Source: Emydura subglobosa
Lineage: Eukaryota > Chordata > Testudines > Chelidae
NCBI GenBank assembly: GCA_007922225.1
Contig: ML679954.1
Coordinates: 25,255,003 to 25,319,002, forward strand
Reading direction: 5' to 3'
Length of the DNA stretch: 64,000 nucleotides
Shown here: one piece after another, positions 60,791 through 64,000 of the stretch
How positions within the stretch are numbered: position 1 is the stretch's first letter
Layout: each line of letters opens with the position of its first letter
Notes under the pieces: model-generated
The model's database searches: none
What the model saw: only the letters and a program-made list of their open reading frames with translations
Told to the model about the DNA's origin: nothing
Program-made: the position numbers and the translations under genes

Positions 60791-61309
60791 GCAAAAATGC
60801 TGCTATTTTGAATACTTACATCTTGAACTTAATTCACATAAAACAGAGAACTTTTATTGTGTCAATCTCCTGTTCTAAAAAGCAGGGCCTTCTTAGATAT
60901 TTCCCATTCCTTCATACAAATTCTCAATAAAAGCCTGAGAATATCTGAACTAGTCAGACTGTGTAGTGAATATGTGCAGTGACATCACAAACTGGGCTGG
61001 ATTGCATTAGGATTTACTAAACGCCTTGGTAGATGCCCGAATGTACTGGTTTTTCCCCTCCCCAAGATTTAATTCAAATTTTTTCTTTCTATTATGTAGC
61101 TCATTGCTAGGGTTATACATTTCAAATTCTGTTCTTCCTAAGCTATTTTAAAACAATAATATAGCAAAAGATAAGGATAATTTAATGAGAGTAGCATGCT
61201 GTGCTGAGGGATCCAAGGAACTTTTTTGTAAATTGCAAACCGGCAGAGTTCTTTTACAAAAATTATTTTAATACTGTTTAGGTTTTGTTGTATTATAATT
61301 ATTTTTGGA

Positions 61310-61354
<45 letters not shown>

Positions 61355-62185
61355 ATATAATTTAAATAAAAGAACCACTGTGAATGGCAGTGCAGGGGAG
61401 GAACTGCATAATGGTGAAGTGATTGGATAATAACTAAGTGCTAAGTATGCTCATACATCTGCCAATGAGTAAGGCACTAAAATTTTGAGTTGTAGTGGTT
61501 TCATCCCTCACTTGAAAATATAAATGATTTCTTTAGTACTACTTAGAAGCCTGGAGAGATTACTTGCTATTAATCTTAGCAGTCGGAGCAGCAGCCTGTT
61601 ATGCTGTTTACTTCCTGAGTTGGGGGTCAACAAGCAGTCAGTCCTTCACTCCACTCACAGCTGGAGGCCTGAACTCTTTGTGCTTCAAGCAAAACATCTC
61701 CCCAAACTGCATTAAAGCTGCTTTTTAAAATTCTCAGGAAAAGTTAGCAGCCTATGCAAAGATGTGTTCAGTAGCTATGAATAAAGTAGATAATGGGGGA
61801 CAGGGAGAAGAGGAAACAAGAGACCCTATCTTAAATATCCTGGGCAAATAGTTCTGCAAGCCTGCCTTACTGATTACCCTTTCTCCTCTGAAAATCTTCT
61901 AGAACATGCAGCTGTGAATTTTTCCTTTACAATTGATTTGTGGCCACCATGTCATTATCTAGCATGTACAAGGTCCCACACCCGGAAAGATTTATCCATC
62001 AAATATAATATTATTCAGGAAGTTGGGAGAGTGAAAACAGAGGTCAAATCCAAACTGTTTTGCAATCTTAAACATAGCATTCACTCAGTATCATTACCTT
62101 CAAACTTTTCTGAAGTAGCAGCAGCATTCATTTCTGTTGTGACCGAGGAGGGGGAAAGAAATCCTATATTGTAAAACTCTTGAAG
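60791..62185 (+). other. CDC14A: CDC14A intron 4, distal part
   Basis: Noncoding, with a (GT)19 microsatellite at 61313-61350. No other repeat recognised. Confidence 0.55.
61313..61350 (+). repeat. (GT)19 microsatellite
   Basis: 38 uninterrupted bases of GT repeat, followed by an AT-rich stretch. Confidence 0.97.
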
Positions 62186-62890
62186 TGGTGTTTTTCTTTA
62201 AGCAGCGTCTACTTCAGGTGCACATGCTTCTCTCTAATCTTTGATCAGAGATTTCTAGCTAGCAATGCATGTTCGGCCCAAACAGGCACTCCATTCCTCT
62301 TCCAGGCAGACACCAAAGCTATGTAGGGGTGTGTGGGCGAACCGCCCTGACCTCAGTTCCTTCTCTGATGCTGTGGCCCAAGACGGAACCCAGGTGTGTC
62401 TGTCTAAAGTGTACTTGACTTTTCTCTTGATCCCATTTTCTACCCAAGTTAGTTGGTTTAATTAGTTCGTTAGAGTTTATATAATTAGTTTTAGGTGAGA
62501 GAATTGTTTTCCCTCAGGAGATTTATTCTCTCCTGGTAGGGCATGCCTGGTTTGCTAGGCTACAATACTGCCGGGAGGCTATACCAGTGAGTGATGGACC
62601 CTCCAAGTGTGTCCATTTTCTGGAAATGTTATTTATCCTGTGCAGTAACTGTAGTGTTTTGAGATATGTCCCTATGGTTGTTCCACTGAGTAAAGAAAAA
62701 ACTGAGGGCGGTTCACCTTTGCACCTCTGTATAGCCTCAGTATTTGCTACAACGAGGCATAGGGCACATGCTATGACGAAGCACGGGCACTGTTAGCTAG
62801 AAATCTCTGAACAAGAGCTCAAGAGGTACATGCACATCTGAAGTGGAGCACCCGCAGGGGGACACATCTCAAAGAATTAGTTACTGAACA
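62186..62890. mobile_element. 0.7-kb element with long terminal inverted repeats
   Basis: The left arm 62207-62263 (acttcaggtgcacatgcttc, then gatcagagatttctagctag) and right arm 62793-62848 (ttagctagaaatctctgaac, then gtacatgcacatctgaagt) are inverted copies. The right end continues gagcacccgcagggggacac and atctcaaagaattagttact, shared with the MITE at 54.2 kb. No transposase is seen. Confidence 0.6.
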
Positions 62891-64000
62891 GCATGAGTAA
62901 TGTTTCCTTGTATTCTGAATTCAGAACAGAACTATTAAATGCCTTTTTTCCCCCAAGAAATCATTTTTCAGAGTTCAGTCTGTATACTCATTGACTACTC
63001 TGGGTACAGCACAGTCAACACAGTTATGAGGGAGTGAGGTGGATTCTGTAAATGACTGTTCATGGTCAAGTTATCCCTAAATTCCAGTTGCAGAATCTTT
63101 TTATTGACGGTGCATGAGCCAGAAGGAGCCTAGCTTCACTTTCAGATTCCGGGTTAGATTTGGAGGGTTTCCTCATGCGCACAACTCCCTGAGAGACAAT
63201 AAACAGCACTTGAAAAATGTACATAACACATTAGCTATGGTGAAAATATCTGTTCTTGCAAAGCCTCACCTCTTTTGAGCTTTGGTTTCTATATTTTAAT
63301 GGAATGAAACTATTGTATATTGTATACTGTACCTAATTGTGATTGTCAATCACAGTTTTTATTTTCTGAATTCTGACTTGGCTCCTGTGCTTTTACCGTA
63401 CCTTCTTTCCCCTTCTTGGTGGCTTTACTTCACTTCTCTCATCTTTCCTGTTGCAGATGATGGTGTATGTCTTCCTCTGTTGTTCTTTCCTATATTTTGT
63501 CTTCCTCCTCCCAACTCAAAATTTTCCAGTACCCTTCTTTCTTCTTTCTTTCTCCTATTCCCTACCCTAATTTCACTCTGGTGATTTCTTAATGTAGGTT
63601 TGATAAGGTGCACACTAGTAGTATTGGTCCAAAACCTGCCCTGCTAATGTTTCCATGGTGATGTTAGACAGGATTGTAGCAGGTGTTTAAACTGCATTTG
63701 AATGTCCCTACTCCAATGTAAAGCAAAGCAAGATATAGCTAAACTGCTGCACTGGAGGAAAACCTTTGGTGCTAAGACACTCTGCTTCAAACCCTGCACT
63801 CTATTGTAAATACAAAGTTCCTGGGAAGTGGGGGGAAAAGAGCCCTTGGAAAAGGCCTTGAGGGCAGAAGACAAAACATCTCTTTGCTGTGAATGCTGAT
63901 ACAGTAGACAAGGGTGTGTGAGAGAATAGAGAGTTGGAAGACTGGGGGCGGAAGAGTTATGTTGCCTCCATTTCTTGGATTCTGTGTGTGTGTGTGTGTG
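62891..64000 (+). other. CDC14A: CDC14A intron 4, to the right edge
   Basis: Noncoding. A pyrimidine-rich stretch lies at 63400-63590. The window ends inside a GT microsatellite (63983-64000). Exon 5 was not found. Confidence 0.55.

Noticed and set aside
52990..64000. CDC14A exon 5 (VIYLKKTPEEAY region)
   Set aside because: No matching codons next to splice sites were found. The exon should lie beyond the window.

Overview
The window is 64 kb of vertebrate nuclear DNA: short exons with GT/AG splice sites, two CpG-island promoters and long introns filled with interspersed repeats. The repeats point to a non-avian sauropsid, most likely a turtle. They include CR1 LINEs ending in the ttctatgattct tail, old L2/L3-type LINE tails, MIR-like CORE-SINEs, abundant hAT and 'gtctacac' MITEs, and solo LTRs. 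The species cannot be named from sequence alone. A 100-bp run of N at 34823-34922 marks an assembly gap.

Three protein-coding genes are present. (1) The 5' end of SLC30A7 (Golgi zinc transporter ZnT7) lies on the minus strand: coding exons 1-2 at 2329-2733, with the gene continuing off the left edge. (2) A complete EXTL2 coding region (alpha-1,4-N-acetylhexosaminyltransferase, GT64 family) lies on the plus strand: three coding exons at 12438-12831, 14725-14795 and 15491-15982, 318 residues. (3) The 5' end of CDC14A (dual-specificity phosphatase) lies on the plus strand: coding exons 1-4 at 26159-26216, 26725-26815, 40589-40664 and 52897-52989, with the catalytic exons beyond the right edge.

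Layout: 1-2328 SLC30A7 intron 2; about 2150-3300 a CpG island that probably serves as a bidirectional SLC30A7/EXTL2 promoter; 3300-12403 EXTL2 upstream region or first intron, with a 2-kb L2-like LINE split by a solo LTR; 12.4-16 kb EXTL2; 16-25 kb EXTL2 3' UTR and intergenic repeats; 25.1-26.65 kb the CDC14A CpG island; 26.2-64 kb CDC14A introns, packed with MITEs, LINE remnants, a 90-bp minisatellite, a long foldback, and two inverted-dimer retroelements that carry a hammerhead-like core signature.

The genes are unrelated in pathway: zinc loading of the secretory pathway, heparan sulfate chain initiation control, and mitotic/ciliary phosphatase. What connects them is synteny. SLC30A7 and EXTL2 are head to head as in human. 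From memory of the human map, CDC14A is inverted relative to EXTL2 and lies next to it without VCAM1 and GPR88 between, which suggests a local inversion difference. I saw no prokaryote-like system, CRISPR array, tRNA or rRNA gene.
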